Counted from the stretch's first letter, positions 8,655-17,986 are shown. The stretch: DNA of 63,802 bases from an uncultured Psychrobacillus sp. (GCA_934234185.1 CAKQHO010000007.1:1-63802), one strand, 5' to 3'. Numbers and translations: made by a program. The notes: a model not told the origin generated them from the letters alone.

Positions 8655-9998
8655 TCATCTGCCGAGGATAGATTTTATTTGCTTTAAATCATTCTGTAGA
8701 TTTAAGTCGTCTTTTAGCATTTTAGAGATTTTTTCATGTGCATGGATAACTGTAGTGTGATCGCGTCCTCCAAATTCTTCTCCTATTTTTGGTAAAGAAA
8801 AATCTGTCAGCTCTCGTGATAAATACATAGCAATCTGTCTTGGAAAAGCAATAGATTTCGTACGCTTTTTAGCTGTAAAGTCTTCTAATCTTATTTGAAA
8901 TTGTTCTCCTACTACTTTCTTTATATCTAAAATAGTAATCATACGAGGTCTAGCGTTAGGGAGAATATCCTTTAATGCTTCTGCTGCCAAATCAATATTT
9001 ATATCCTTATTTACTAGGGAAGAATAAGCTACAACTCTTATGAGGGCACCCTCTAGCTCACGTATATTTGAATCTATTTGGTTTGCAATATAGGCCATTA
9101 CCTCATCAGAAATATCTAGTCCATCAGCACGCGCTTTTTTACGCAGAATGGCAATTCTTGTTTCTAAATCTGGTGGCGCAATATCGGTGATTAATCCCCA
9201 TTCAAATCGAGATCTTAAGCGATCTTCCAAAGTTGGAATTTCCTTCGGCGGTCTGTCACTTGAGATGACGATTTGTTTAGATTCCTCATGTAGTGCGTTA
9301 AATGTATGGAAAAATTCTTCTTGAGTTGATTCTTTTCCGGCAAGAAATTGAATATCATCTATTAAAAGCACATCAACATTTCTGTATTTATTACGAAAAT
9401 TGACAGCTTTGTTATCTCGAATGGAATTAATAAATTCATTCGTAAATTTTTCAGAAGATAAATAAACCACTTTTGCATTCGGATTGTGTTCTTGAACATA
9501 ATGTCCAATCGCGTGCATTAAGTGGGTTTTTCCTAGTCCTACTCCTCCATAGATAAAGAGCGGATTATATGCTTTTGCAGGTGCTTCTGCTACTGCCAAA
9601 GAAGCAGCATGTGCAAACCGATTACCTGAACCAATAACAAAAGTATCAAATGTATTTTTAGAGTTAAGCATTCCTGGTGAAAATTCAGATTGATCGTTCT
9701 GAGAAACTGGAATTTTTGGTTTTGGAATATCAAAATCATCTAAGTCTAAGTTCTTTGGTACAACAAAGGAAATAAGAAGCTCATTACCAGTGATCTCTGT
9801 TAAGATACCCGCTATTAAGTGAACATAATGGTTTTCTAGCCAATCCCTAGCGAAGGAATTAGGTGCTGCTATTGTGACAGTTTCTCCTTGATAGGAAAGA
9901 AGTTTCGTTGATTTTAACCAAGTTTCAAAGCTTGGCTTAGAAGTTTTCTTTTCTACTTCAGAGAGAACCTTTGCCCAAAGTTCTTCTAAGTGTTCCAA
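8655..9998 (-). CDS. dnaA: Chromosomal replication initiator DnaA
   Basis: DnaA is the AAA+ initiator that binds DnaA boxes and opens oriC. The 447 residues contain an N-terminal DnaB-interaction domain, a variable linker near 85-110, and the AAA+ domain with Walker A GGVGLGKTHL and Walker B VLLIDDIQF. The C-terminal helix-turn-helix carries the signature GGRDHTTVIHAH. The start codon is TTG, placed after an AAAGGAGA site. Box clusters lie on both sides of the gene, so DnaA probably regulates its own transcription. Confidence 0.98.
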   Translation of the reverse strand: MEHLEELWAKVLSEVEKKTSKPSFETWLKSTKLLSYQGETVTIAAPNSFARDWLENHYVHLIAGILTEITGNELLISFVVPKNLDLDDFDIPKPKIPVSQNDQSEFSPGMLNSKNTFDTFVIGSGNRFAHAASLAVAEAPAKAYNPLFIYGGVGLGKTHLMHAIGHYVQEHNPNAKVVYLSSEKFTNEFINSIRDNKAVNFRNKYRNVDVLLIDDIQFLAGKESTQEEFFHTFNALHEESKQIVISSDRPPKEIPTLEDRLRSRFEWGLITDIAPPDLETRIAILRKKARADGLDISDEVMAYIANQIDSNIRELEGALIRVVAYSSLVNKDINIDLAAEALKDILPNARPRMITILDIKKVVGEQFQIRLEDFTAKKRTKSIAFPRQIAMYLSRELTDFSLPKIGEEFGGRDHTTVIHAHEKISKMLKDDLNLQNDLKQIKSILGR

Positions 9999-10019
9999 TT
10001 AGTCAATCTCCTTTTCATT

Positions 10020-10450
10020 AGATTTTGTAAAACTATCGGTCGTTTCTTTGTACTTCCCTTAATCTATATAGAAAAATTTTCTTTCTCGTTATATGTATAA
10101 AATTAGTTTATATACACAAATCCACGGACTGTGGATAATTATTATAAAGGGATGGGGAAAAACTTGTCCACAGATTACTAACAACTGTGGATAATGTTTT
10201 CTTGTATTTTGTTGGACGAAAAGTAAAACACAGATATCGTAACAAAAATACGTTGGGATTACAAGATATATTAAGGTTATCCACAATATTAAAATAATTA
10301 ACAGTCTCACTTGTCCACAGTCTATGATTATGTGAAAAACATGTTCATAAGTCATGTGGATATTTTTTGTGTATAATTTTTTTATTCACAGGGCAAAAAA
10401 ATAGAGAGATAAATTTGTGGATAAGTAAGAAGGCTTAAGTGATAGGGAAA
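10020..10450. other. oriC: oriC, DnaA-box cluster upstream of dnaA
   Basis: This spacer holds at least eight DnaA boxes or near-boxes: tgtggataa at 10130-10138, 10196-10204 and 10416-10424; ttatccaca at 10277-10285; ttgtccaca at 10164-10172 and 10311-10319; tgtggatat at 10355-10363; tgtgtataa at 10368-10376. A reading frame at 10089-10355 on the minus strand is a by-product of these repeats. This is the upstream half of a bipartite oriC and contains the dnaA control region. Confidence 0.9.
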
Positions 10451-10466
10451 GTAGTTGAATTTATCA

Positions 10467-10496
10467 TTGACAATTAGAGCCTATTTTTTATATAAT
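10467..10496 (+). promoter_or_regulatory. Sigma-A promoter of rpmH
   Basis: TTGACA (10467-10472), an 18-nt spacer and a consensus TATAAT (10491-10496) lie about 57 bp before the rpmH start. Confidence 0.8.
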
Positions 10497-10552
10497 AGCC
10501 AAGACTGTCTAAGGAACATTTTATAGATAATCATTCAGGAGGTGTCATATAG

Positions 10553-10687
10553 ATGAAACGTACATTCCAACCAAATAGCCGTAAGAGAAGTAAAAATCAC
10601 GGTTTCCGCGCTCGTATGAGTACTAAAAACGGTCGTCGCGTATTAGCAGCACGTCGTGCAAAAGGAAGAAAAGTATTATCAGCATAA
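10553..10687 (+). CDS. rpmH: Ribosomal protein bL34
   Basis: A 44-residue, very basic protein beginning MKRTFQPNSRKRSKNHGFRA and ending GRKVLSA, which is the classic bL34 sequence of the large ribosomal subunit. An AGGAGGTG ribosome site lies just upstream and a strong promoter precedes it. It is followed by a terminator-like hairpin and then rnpA, in the standard origin-proximal order. Confidence 0.97.
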   Translation: MKRTFQPNSRKRSKNHGFRARMSTKNGRRVLAARRAKGRKVLSA

Positions 10688-10689
10688 GT

Positions 10690-10717
10690 CCACTGACCAT
10701 TTCAGTGGTCTTTTTTT
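10690..10717 (+). terminator. Terminator between rpmH and rnpA
   Basis: The stem ccactga / tcagtgg is followed by seven Ts. It probably ends most rpmH transcripts so that the abundant bL34 message exceeds that of rnpA. Confidence 0.8.
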
Positions 10718-10753
10718 CTTTTAAAACGATAGTTGAAGCAGGTGAATCGATCG

Positions 10754-11098
10754 ATGAATAAAAAACAACGTATTAAAAAGAATATAGAATTTCAAAATAC
10801 TTTTAAAAAAGGTAAGTCATTTGCCAATAGACAGTTTGTAATATATAGCTTAGATAATGATTCTGATTACTTTCGTATTGGAATATCTGTTAGTAAAAAG
10901 GTAGGGAATGCAGTAGTTAGAAATCGTATCAAGAGATATATTAGGCAAACTTTTTTAGAATTGAGCGACTCTGTATTACAAAATAAAGATTATATTATCA
11001 TCGCCAGGAATCCGGCGGCCAGCCTCGACTTCCATGAAACTAAAAAAAGCATAGAGCACGTCTTAAAGATAGCGAAATTATTGAATAAGAAAAGCTAG
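10754..11098 (+). CDS. rnpA: Ribonuclease P protein component
   Basis: RnpA assists the RNase P RNA in trimming the 5' leader of precursor tRNAs. The 114-residue basic protein starts MNKKQRIKKNIEFQ and carries the RNR signature KKVGNAVVRNRIKRYIR. I chose the ATG at 10754 over an upstream TTG at 10733 because the site aggtga sits 8-9 bases before it and the homologous N terminus begins there. Confidence 0.95.
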   Translation: MNKKQRIKKNIEFQNTFKKGKSFANRQFVIYSLDNDSDYFRIGISVSKKVGNAVVRNRIKRYIRQTFLELSDSVLQNKDYIIIARNPAASLDFHETKKSIEHVLKIAKLLNKKS

Positions 11099-11159
11099 TG
11101 AAGTCTCTTCTATGAAGTGGTAAGATAATGGGAGATATTATTAATAGGGGGAAAGAAGG

Positions 11160-11930
11160 TTGAAAAAGAGAATATCACTAGTAGTATTGCTTGTATTAAT
11201 TACTACTTTTCTAGCAGGTTGTACAGAATTCAACGAACCGATCTATAATGATTCAGAGGGCTTCTGGAATGAATTCATTGTATGGCCATTAGTATCAGCA
11301 ATAACCTATTTTAAAGATTTACTTGGCACATATGGTCTAGGGATTGTAACAGTAACAATTATCATACGACTCGTTATTTTGCCGTTAATGATTAAACAAA
11401 CAAAAAACTCGAAAAAAATGCAGGAGATTCAACCTGAACTTCAAGCCTTAAAAGAGAAATATGCTTCTAAAGATGCTGTTACACAGCAAAAGTATCAGCA
11501 AGAAATGATGGGTTTATTTAAAGATAGAGGAGTAAACCCTGCAGCAGGATGTTTACCAATCTTTATTCAAATGCCGATTTTAATTGGTTTTTATCATGCC
11601 ATTAGCCGCATGAATAATACTCCTGAGATTAATCTAGGAGATTTCTTAGGATTTGCTTTAGCAGAACCAAGTATTATTTTAGCAATTTTAGCTGGGGCAA
11701 TGCAGCTAATTGTTTTACGCACTGGACCTGCAATGGACAATCCTCAGATGAAAATTATGATGTATATCATGCCGTTTATGATAATAGGATTTGGTGCAGT
11801 ATTACCAGCAGCTTTAACGCTGTACTGGGTAATCGGTAATATCATTTCTATTATTCAAAACTTATTCATTTATAAACCTTGGAATAAACCAAAAACAATA
11901 CCTGTTAAAGCGGGAGGGGCAAAAAAATGA
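11160..11930 (+). CDS. yidC: Membrane protein insertase YidC (SpoIIIJ type)
   Basis: YidC inserts and folds membrane proteins; the SpoIIIJ paralogue is also needed for sigma-G activation in the forespore. The 256 residues begin with a lipoprotein signal with lipobox LAGC (C21), followed by five membrane segments and the conserved AAGCLPIFIQMPI region. The conserved arginine in the hydrophilic groove lies in TIIIRLVILPLM. The start is TTG after GAAAGAAGG. It overlaps khpB by 4 bp, giving translational coupling. Confidence 0.96.
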   Translation: MKKRISLVVLLVLITTFLAGCTEFNEPIYNDSEGFWNEFIVWPLVSAITYFKDLLGTYGLGIVTVTIIIRLVILPLMIKQTKNSKKMQEIQPELQALKEKYASKDAVTQQKYQQEMMGLFKDRGVNPAAGCLPIFIQMPILIGFYHAISRMNNTPEINLGDFLGFALAEPSIILAILAGAMQLIVLRTGPAMDNPQMKIMMYIMPFMIIGFGAVLPAALTLYWVIGNIISIIQNLFIYKPWNKPKTIPVKAGGAKK

Positions 11931-12658
11931 AGCAGATTACACAGACTGCACCTACAAAAGAAGAAGCTATTCGTTTTGCACTTGAAAAACTTGGAGTATC
12001 GCAAGAAAATGTGTCAATAACCGTAGTGGAAGAAGGGAAAAAGGGCTTTCTCGGAATTGGAGCAAGGCCTGCAGTTGTGGAAGTAACTGTTTTAGAAGAA
12101 GAAATTGCACCCGAGCAAGAAGAGATATTGGAACAAGAAGAAGTAACAGTAGAAGAATTGCCATCTGTAACAGAAGAGGAGTCAGAGAGTACACCTCCGA
12201 ACAATGATCAAGCGATTGCCGAAACGGTTGCTTACTTGCAACAAATAGCAAGTCAAATGGCTATTGAAGATTTAGAAATTAGTGAAAAAAGAGAAGGAAA
12301 GTTTATACACCTTCACTTAAATAGCGATAAAGCAGCCCTACTTATTGGTAAAAGAGGCCAAACCTTAAATGCTTTAGAAAATCTTTCACAGTTGGTGGCT
12401 AACAAGTTCTCGCAGTCTTTCATTATCATAAAGCTGGATGTCGGAAACTACCGAGAGCGCAGACAAGAATCACTTGAACAGCTAGCTGAAAGAATGGCAG
12501 ACAAGGCAGTTCGTACTGGGAAAAAGGTAGAGTTTGAACCAATGAGTTCTTTTGAAAGAAAAGTTATTCATAATGCACTTTCTGTAAGAATAGATATTGA
12601 AACATATTCGGTAGGGAAAGATCCAAATAGATATTTGGTCATTGAACCAATAAAATAA
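11927..12658 (+). CDS. khpB: RNA-binding protein KhpB (Jag, SpoIIIJ-associated)
   Basis: The 243-residue protein has an N-terminal Jag domain (EEAIRFALEKLGV, GFLGIGARPA), an acidic linker at about 62-95, a KH domain with GKRGQTL, and a C-terminal R3H domain ending with YLVIEPIK. KhpB proteins bind RNA and affect cell division and envelope genes. The start ATG overlaps the yidC stop. Confidence 0.94.
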   Translation: MKQITQTAPTKEEAIRFALEKLGVSQENVSITVVEEGKKGFLGIGARPAVVEVTVLEEEIAPEQEEILEQEEVTVEELPSVTEEESESTPPNNDQAIAETVAYLQQIASQMAIEDLEISEKREGKFIHLHLNSDKAALLIGKRGQTLNALENLSQLVANKFSQSFIIIKLDVGNYRERRQESLEQLAERMADKAVRTGKKVEFEPMSSFERKVIHNALSVRIDIETYSVGKDPNRYLVIEPIK

Positions 12659-12664
12659 AGAATA

Positions 12665-12702
12665 ACGGGTTTTGGCTTAAAAGCTGAAATCCGTTTTTCT
12701 TC
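12665..12702 (+). terminator. Terminator after khpB
   Basis: Arms acgggttttggc and gctgaaatccgt pair with some G-T pairs and are followed by a T-rich run. It ends the yidC-khpB unit. Confidence 0.65.
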
Positions 12703-12899
12703 GCAAAAAAAGATATGACAAACAATCCTTGTCGTTTCCCGATGCACTTAATCTAGACTTGATAGCTACTTCTGCTTTTTTAATAAAAATGAATAATTGG
12801 TAGCAGTCTTTTTTTGTTCACATAAATAAAAGGTTCTAGGCTTCTGATTTAGGTCAATTTGTGATATTGTTATAAGTTAGATAGTCATGTTCTTTTCAG

Positions 12900-12917
12900 T
12901 TATCCACATGTGTATAA
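12900..12917. promoter_or_regulatory. Head-to-head pair of DnaA boxes upstream of mnmE
   Basis: TTATCCACA (12900-12908) abuts TGTGTATAA (12909-12917), forming a near-perfect palindrome. The same abutting arrangement is seen in oriC at 8590-8607. It lies 26 bp before the mnmE start. The remainder of the 285-bp khpB-mnmE spacer shows only the khpB terminator and AT-rich DNA. Confidence 0.8.
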
Positions 12918-12943
12918 CTGAAAAAGTTAGGAGGTGGACGTCA

Positions 12944-14329
12944 ATGGAATTTGATACAATAGCTGCTATTTCAACTCCACTTGGAGAAGGAGCAATTGCG
13001 ATTGTAAGATTAAGTGGTGAACAGGCAATTGAAATCGCTAATAAAGTATTTCGTTCACCAAGTGGAAAAAGTCTAGCTTCACAGCTATCTCATACTATTC
13101 ATTATGGCCATTTAGTAGATCCTAAAAATGGGGAAGTAGTAGAGGAAGTAATGCTTTCCTTGATGAAGGGTCCAAAAACTTTCACAAGAGAAGACGTTAT
13201 TGAAATAAATTGTCATGGAGGACTTGTTTCAGTCAATAGAGTTCTTCAATTAGTATTAATTAACGGAGCGCGCCTTGCTGAACCTGGTGAGTTTACGAAA
13301 CGTGCTTTTTTAAATGGGCGTATAGATTTATCTCAAGCAGAAGCTGTCATGGATTTAATCCGTGCAAAGACAGACAAAGCGATGAATGTAGCACTTGGGC
13401 AAATGGAAGGGCGACTCTCAAAGCTTATTCAATCTTTGAGGCAGGCGTTGCTAGAAACGTTGGCTCAGGTAGAAGTAAACATAGATTATCCAGAGTATGA
13501 TGACGTGGAAGAAATGACTATTCCATTGATGATAGATAAAGGTACATGGGTGAAAGAGGAAATAGATAAACTCTTAATCACCTCTTCACAAGGGAAAATT
13601 CTAAGAGAGGGTCTTTCTACAGCAATTATCGGTAGACCTAATGTTGGAAAGTCCTCCTTATTGAATAGCCTGATTCATGAAAATAAGGCTATTGTTACAG
13701 ATATAGCAGGAACTACTCGTGATATTATAGAAGAATATGTAAATGTTCGAGGAGTACCTTTAAAGCTAGTTGATACGGCAGGGATACGAGAAACAGAGGA
13801 TATTGTGGAACGTATAGGCGTAGAAAAATCAAGACAGGTATTAAAAGAAGCTGATTTGTTGTTATTCGTATTAAGTAATGCAGAACCACTTACAGAGGAA
13901 GATAAAAGACTGTTTGAAGCTGTAAAAGGAATGGATTACATTGTGATTATCAATAAAACCGATTTACCAACTAAATTAGATCATGAGGAAGTAAAGAAGC
14001 TAGCAGGAGCTAAACGCTTAGTTACCACTTCTTTATTGCAGGAGAAGGGGATTGATGAGCTAGAAGAAGCAATTGCTTCTCTATTCTTCGAAGGGTCAAT
14101 TGAAATCTCCGACATAACATATGTATCAAATGCTCGTCACATTGCTCTTTTAAATCATGCAAAGGCGACCATAACAGATGCAATTGAAGCAGCTCAAAAC
14201 AATGTCCCAGTGGACATGATTCAAATAGATGTAACAAGAACTTGGGAAATACTAGGTGAGATTATTGGCGATACAGTAGAGGAAAGCCTAATAGACCAGT
14301 TGTTTGCACAATTTTGCTTAGGAAAATAA
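12944..14329 (+). CDS. mnmE: tRNA modification GTPase MnmE
   Basis: MnmE, with MnmG, installs the carboxymethylaminomethyl group at U34 of certain tRNAs. The 461 residues comprise an N-terminal folate-binding domain beginning MEFDTIAAISTPLGEG, a helical domain, an inserted G domain (GRPNVGKSSLLN, DTAGIRET, NKTD) and the C-terminal CLGK motif that carries the catalytic cysteine. The ATG at 12944 is preceded by TTAGGAGGTGG; the longer upstream reading frame runs through DnaA boxes and is rejected. Confidence 0.97.
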   Translation: MEFDTIAAISTPLGEGAIAIVRLSGEQAIEIANKVFRSPSGKSLASQLSHTIHYGHLVDPKNGEVVEEVMLSLMKGPKTFTREDVIEINCHGGLVSVNRVLQLVLINGARLAEPGEFTKRAFLNGRIDLSQAEAVMDLIRAKTDKAMNVALGQMEGRLSKLIQSLRQALLETLAQVEVNIDYPEYDDVEEMTIPLMIDKGTWVKEEIDKLLITSSQGKILREGLSTAIIGRPNVGKSSLLNSLIHENKAIVTDIAGTTRDIIEEYVNVRGVPLKLVDTAGIRETEDIVERIGVEKSRQVLKEADLLLFVLSNAEPLTEEDKRLFEAVKGMDYIVIINKTDLPTKLDHEEVKKLAGAKRLVTTSLLQEKGIDELEEAIASLFFEGSIEISDITYVSNARHIALLNHAKATITDAIEAAQNNVPVDMIQIDVTRTWEILGEIIGDTVEESLIDQLFAQFCLGK

Positions 14330-14351
14330 AAAATGAGAGGAAGTTACGAAC

Positions 14352-16241
14352 ATGCCAAACTTTGAAGCAGGCAAGTTCGATGTGATTGTTGTTGGAGCAG
14401 GGCATGCAGGGGTAGAAGCAGCACTTGCTGCAGCGAAAATGGGTGCCAAAACGCTTGTTTTAACAATTAATCTAGATATGATTGCATTTATGCCTTGCAA
14501 TCCATCCATCGGAGGACCTGCAAAGGGAATTGTTGTGCGAGAAATTGACGCACTCGGCGGAGCCATGGGAAAAGTAATTGATAAAACACATATACAAATG
14601 AGAATGCTGAATACAGGAAAAGGTCCTGCTGTTCGTGCATTAAGAGCTCAAGCGGATAAAGTGTTGTATCAACATGAAATGAAAAAATTATTAGAGGAAC
14701 AGGAAAACCTTACAATCCACCAAGCAGTAGTAGAGGAGTTATTAGTAGAAAACGATACAATCGTTGGTCTCGTTACACAAGTAGGAGCAATTTATAGAGC
14801 CAAAACGGTAGTAATCACTACTGGGACCTTCTTACGTGGAGAAATTATTATTGGAGACTTGAAATATTCAAGCGGTCCAAATAACCAACAACCTTCTATT
14901 AAATTAGCTGACAGTATTCGTGGATTAGGTTTCGACCTTGTACGTTTTAAAACAGGAACGCCTCCTCGTGTAAACAGTAAAACAGTAGACTATAGTAAAA
15001 CAGAGATTCAACCTGGAGACGATGTTCCTAGAGCATTTAGCTTTGAGACTACAGAATTTATTATGGATCAGCTACCATGCTGGTTAACATATACAAGTGG
15101 AAAAACACATCAGATTATTGAAGAAAATTTACATTTATCTCCAATGTATTCTGGTATGATAAAAGGAACTGGACCAAGATATTGTCCTTCTATTGAGGAT
15201 AAGGTTGTACGCTTTAACGATAAGCCACGCCATCAAATTTTCTTAGAGCCAGAAGGTAGAAATACCAAAGAAGTATATGTACAAGGATTATCAACAAGTC
15301 TTCCAGAGCATGTTCAGCGTAAATTGCTAGCGTCTATTCCAGGATTAGAGAATGCGGAAATGATGAGAGCTGGCTACGCAATAGAATATGATGCGATGGT
15401 ACCGACTCAGCTTTGGCCAAGCCTAGAAACTAAAAAAGTAAAAAATCTTTATACAGCAGGTCAAATTAATGGTACTTCAGGATATGAAGAAGCAGCAGGT
15501 CAAGGATTGATGGCAGGAATTAATGCTGCCCTTAGAGTATTTAATAAAGAGGAAAAAGTTTTAAGCAGATCTGATGCGTATATAGGTGTTTTAATTGATG
15601 ATTTAGTTACCAAAGGTACAAATGAACCTTATCGTCTGTTAACCTCTCGTGCTGAATATCGTCTACTATTACGTCACGATAATGCAGATCTTCGATTAAC
15701 GGAGATTGGTTATGAAATCGGTCTTATTCCGAAAGAAAGATACGAGAAGTTTTTAGCTAAGAAGGAACGAATTGAGCAAGAGCTTATTAGATTACGGACA
15801 TTAATGATCAAACCTAATGAGACTACTCAGGAAGTTATCCGTAATGCAGGTGGAAGCGAATTAAAAGATGGTATACGTGCAGCTGATTTACTAAAACGTA
15901 CAGAAATGACATACGATCTAGTTGCCCAACTTGCACCTTCAGAGATAGGGCTTACAGAGGAAGAGAAAGAACAAGTAGAAATCCAAGTAAAATATGAAGG
16001 ATATATCGAAAAGTCTCTTCAACAAGTAGAAAAATTGAAAAAAATGGAAGATAAAAAAATTCCAGATTATATTGATTATAATGCTATTTCAGGGATTGCC
16101 ACAGAAGCAAAACAAAAACTAATGCAAGTAAGACCATTATCCATCGCGCAGGCATCTCGTATATCTGGTGTAAATCCAGCGGATATTTCTATTTTACTGA
16201 TTTATATAGAACAAGGGAAAATAGCAAAAATCACTGGTTAG
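14352..16241 (+). CDS. mnmG: tRNA uridine-5-carboxymethylaminomethyl modification enzyme MnmG
   Basis: MnmG is the FAD- and NADH-binding partner of MnmE in U34 modification. The 629 residues start with the dinucleotide motif VVGAGHAGVEAA, then the signature NPSIGGPAKG. A second conserved block is YTAGQINGTSGYEEAAGQG, and the C-terminal MnmE-binding helical domain ends in EQGKIAKITG. It follows mnmE by 22 bp with a GAGGAAG site and forms an operon with mnmE and rsmG. Confidence 0.97.
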   Translation: MPNFEAGKFDVIVVGAGHAGVEAALAAAKMGAKTLVLTINLDMIAFMPCNPSIGGPAKGIVVREIDALGGAMGKVIDKTHIQMRMLNTGKGPAVRALRAQADKVLYQHEMKKLLEEQENLTIHQAVVEELLVENDTIVGLVTQVGAIYRAKTVVITTGTFLRGEIIIGDLKYSSGPNNQQPSIKLADSIRGLGFDLVRFKTGTPPRVNSKTVDYSKTEIQPGDDVPRAFSFETTEFIMDQLPCWLTYTSGKTHQIIEENLHLSPMYSGMIKGTGPRYCPSIEDKVVRFNDKPRHQIFLEPEGRNTKEVYVQGLSTSLPEHVQRKLLASIPGLENAEMMRAGYAIEYDAMVPTQLWPSLETKKVKNLYTAGQINGTSGYEEAAGQGLMAGINAALRVFNKEEKVLSRSDAYIGVLIDDLVTKGTNEPYRLLTSRAEYRLLLRHDNADLRLTEIGYEIGLIPKERYEKFLAKKERIEQELIRLRTLMIKPNETTQEVIRNAGGSELKDGIRAADLLKRTEMTYDLVAQLAPSEIGLTEEEKEQVEIQVKYEGYIEKSLQQVEKLKKMEDKKIPDYIDYNAISGIATEAKQKLMQVRPLSIAQASRISGVNPADISILLIYIEQGKIAKITG

Positions 16242-16263
16242 TCTAACAGAAGAGGAGAACAAC

Positions 16264-16980
16264 ATGAACGAAGAACAATTTAAGCTAGCCCTCTTAGAAA
16301 AAGGTATTAAGCTAAACGAGTACCAAATGGGACAGTTTAAGAAATACTTTGAGTTATTAGTAGAGTGGAATGAAAAAATGAATTTAACAGCCATAACAGA
16401 TGAGGAATCTGTTTATCTTAAACATTTCTTCGATTCTATAAGTGCTTCCTTTTATGAAGATTTTTCTGGTTCCTATTCTGTTTGTGATGTTGGGGCGGGA
16501 GCAGGGTTTCCAAGTATACCGCTAAAAATCTGTTTTCCAAATCTTAAAGTTACCATTGTTGATTCATTGAATAAACGAATTCAGTTTTTAACTAATTTAA
16601 GTAAAGAATTACAGTTAAACGATGTACATTTTGTTCATGCAAGAGCAGAGGAATTTGGACAAAATGCTATGTATAGAGAGCAATTTGATCTTGTTACTGC
16701 AAGAGCAGTAGCAAGACTCTCAGTACTCTCTGAGCTATGCATACCGCTAGCAAAAGTTGGCGGTAAATTTATAGCTATGAAAGCAGCAAACGCACCAGAT
16801 GAACTAAAGGATGCACAAAAAGCGATAAATATTTTAGGCTCTGAAAAAAGTGCAGAATATACTTTTCTATTACCTATTGAAAATAGTGAGAGAACGTTAT
16901 ATGTCTTTTCTAAAATCAAAAGCACACCGAAAAGATATCCTCGAAAACCAGGTATTCCAAACAAGACACCTATTATTTAA
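16264..16980 (+). CDS. rsmG: 16S rRNA (guanine-527-N7) methyltransferase RsmG
   Basis: RsmG methylates G527 of 16S rRNA using S-adenosylmethionine. The 238 residues show the methyltransferase motif DVGAGAGFPSIPLKI and the conserved TARAVARLS, LAKVGGKF and C-terminal RKPGIPNKTPI segments. The start follows AGAGGAG, 22 bp after mnmG. A parS-like site follows its stop codon. Confidence 0.96.
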   Translation: MNEEQFKLALLEKGIKLNEYQMGQFKKYFELLVEWNEKMNLTAITDEESVYLKHFFDSISASFYEDFSGSYSVCDVGAGAGFPSIPLKICFPNLKVTIVDSLNKRIQFLTNLSKELQLNDVHFVHARAEEFGQNAMYREQFDLVTARAVARLSVLSELCIPLAKVGGKFIAMKAANAPDELKDAQKAINILGSEKSAEYTFLLPIENSERTLYVFSKIKSTPKRYPRKPGIPNKTPII

Positions 16981-16987
16981 TGAGGAA

Positions 16988-17003
16988 CGTTCCACGTGAA
17001 ACA
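16988..17003. promoter_or_regulatory. parS-like site between rsmG and noc
   Basis: The sequence cgttccacgtgaaaca differs from the ParB site TGTTCCACGTGAAACA only at the first base and keeps the CACGTG centre. It lies 7 bp beyond rsmG and just upstream of noc. Confidence 0.8.
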
Positions 17004-17061
17004 TTATGATTTTTCTTCTTGGAGAATATAAAGTTTAAGAGTTACTAAAAGGTGGTGCTAG

Positions 17062-17940
17062 ATGATGAAAAGTCCTTTCTCACGTTTTTTTGGAAATTCA
17101 GAAAAGCAAGGGCAAGAAGAAATAGTAGAAGAACTTAATACTAATGTAGAAGAAGTAGTTCAAATAGCAATTGATAAAATTGTTCCTAACCGCTATCAGC
17201 CTAGGACAGTTTTTGATGACTCCAAAATTGAGGAGCTAGCACGTACTATTCATACTCATGGAGTAATTCAACCAATTGTTATACGTAAAATGGAAGATGA
17301 TAAATATGAAATCATAGCAGGTGAACGCCGTTTTCGAGCAATGTCTAAACTCGAATGGAAAGAAGTACCTGCAATAGTTCGTAATTTAAGTGATAAAGAA
17401 ACTGCCTCGATCGCTTTAATAGAGAATCTTCAAAGGGAAGAGCTTACGGCAATAGAAGAGGCAGTTGCTTATCAAAAACTTTTAAAATTACATGAACTAA
17501 CTCAAGAGGCGCTAGCTCAAAGGTTAGGAAAAGGTCAATCTACTGTAGCAAATAAGCTGCGTTTACTAAAGTTACCAGAAGTAGTTCAACAAGCTATAAT
17601 GAATAAACAGTTGTCAGAAAGACATGCAAGAGCTTTAATGCAATTAAAAGAAGAAGAATTACAAATTGAATTAATGAACGAATCAATAGAGCAGCAATGG
17701 AATGTGAAACAACTAGAGGAAAAAGTAAATTTCATTACGAATCCTCCAGAAAAAGAAGAAAAAAAATCTCCTGTCAAACCAAAACGTAAAGCAGTTAGCA
17801 AAGATGTTCGAATTGCTTTAAATACAATTAAGCATTCGCTTTCAATGGTTACAAAGAGTGGTATTAATCTTAAAACAGAAGAAGAAGATACTGAAGATTT
17901 TTATCAAATTACCGTTCGAATTCCTAAAAAGAAATCATAA
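17062..17940 (+). CDS. noc: Nucleoid occlusion protein Noc
   Basis: Noc is a ParB paralogue that binds its own sites and, through an N-terminal amphipathic helix, tethers DNA to the membrane and blocks division over the nucleoid. The 292 residues start with (M)MKSPFSRFFG, matching the Noc membrane-binding helix. Then come a ParB CTPase domain (GERRFRAM, IALIENLQREELTAIEEA), a helix-turn-helix (LTQEALAQRLGKGQSTVANK) and a dimerisation region. The start may be the first or second of two tandem ATGs after AAGGTGG. Noc rather than ParB is favoured because the parA-parB pair follows separately. Confidence 0.93.
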   Translation: MMKSPFSRFFGNSEKQGQEEIVEELNTNVEEVVQIAIDKIVPNRYQPRTVFDDSKIEELARTIHTHGVIQPIVIRKMEDDKYEIIAGERRFRAMSKLEWKEVPAIVRNLSDKETASIALIENLQREELTAIEEAVAYQKLLKLHELTQEALAQRLGKGQSTVANKLRLLKLPEVVQQAIMNKQLSERHARALMQLKEEELQIELMNESIEQQWNVKQLEEKVNFITNPPEKEEKKSPVKPKRKAVSKDVRIALNTIKHSLSMVTKSGINLKTEEEDTEDFYQITVRIPKKKS

Positions 17941-17960
17941 ATTTTTTATATTTATTTATT

Positions 17961-17986
17961 CCACCTTTAATAGGTGGTTTTTTTTT
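17961..17986 (+). terminator. noc terminator
   Basis: The stem ccacct / aggtgg with a five-base loop is followed by nine Ts. Confidence 0.85.

Noticed and set aside
10089..10355. 88-codon minus-strand frame in the oriC region
   Set aside because: It is made of DnaA boxes and AT-rich DNA, has no protein-like composition or ribosome site, and lies where oriC is expected.
12887..12943. N-terminal extension of mnmE by 19 residues
   Set aside because: It would translate the DnaA-box palindrome and lacks a ribosome site; MEFDTIAAI is the conserved start with AGGAGG before it.
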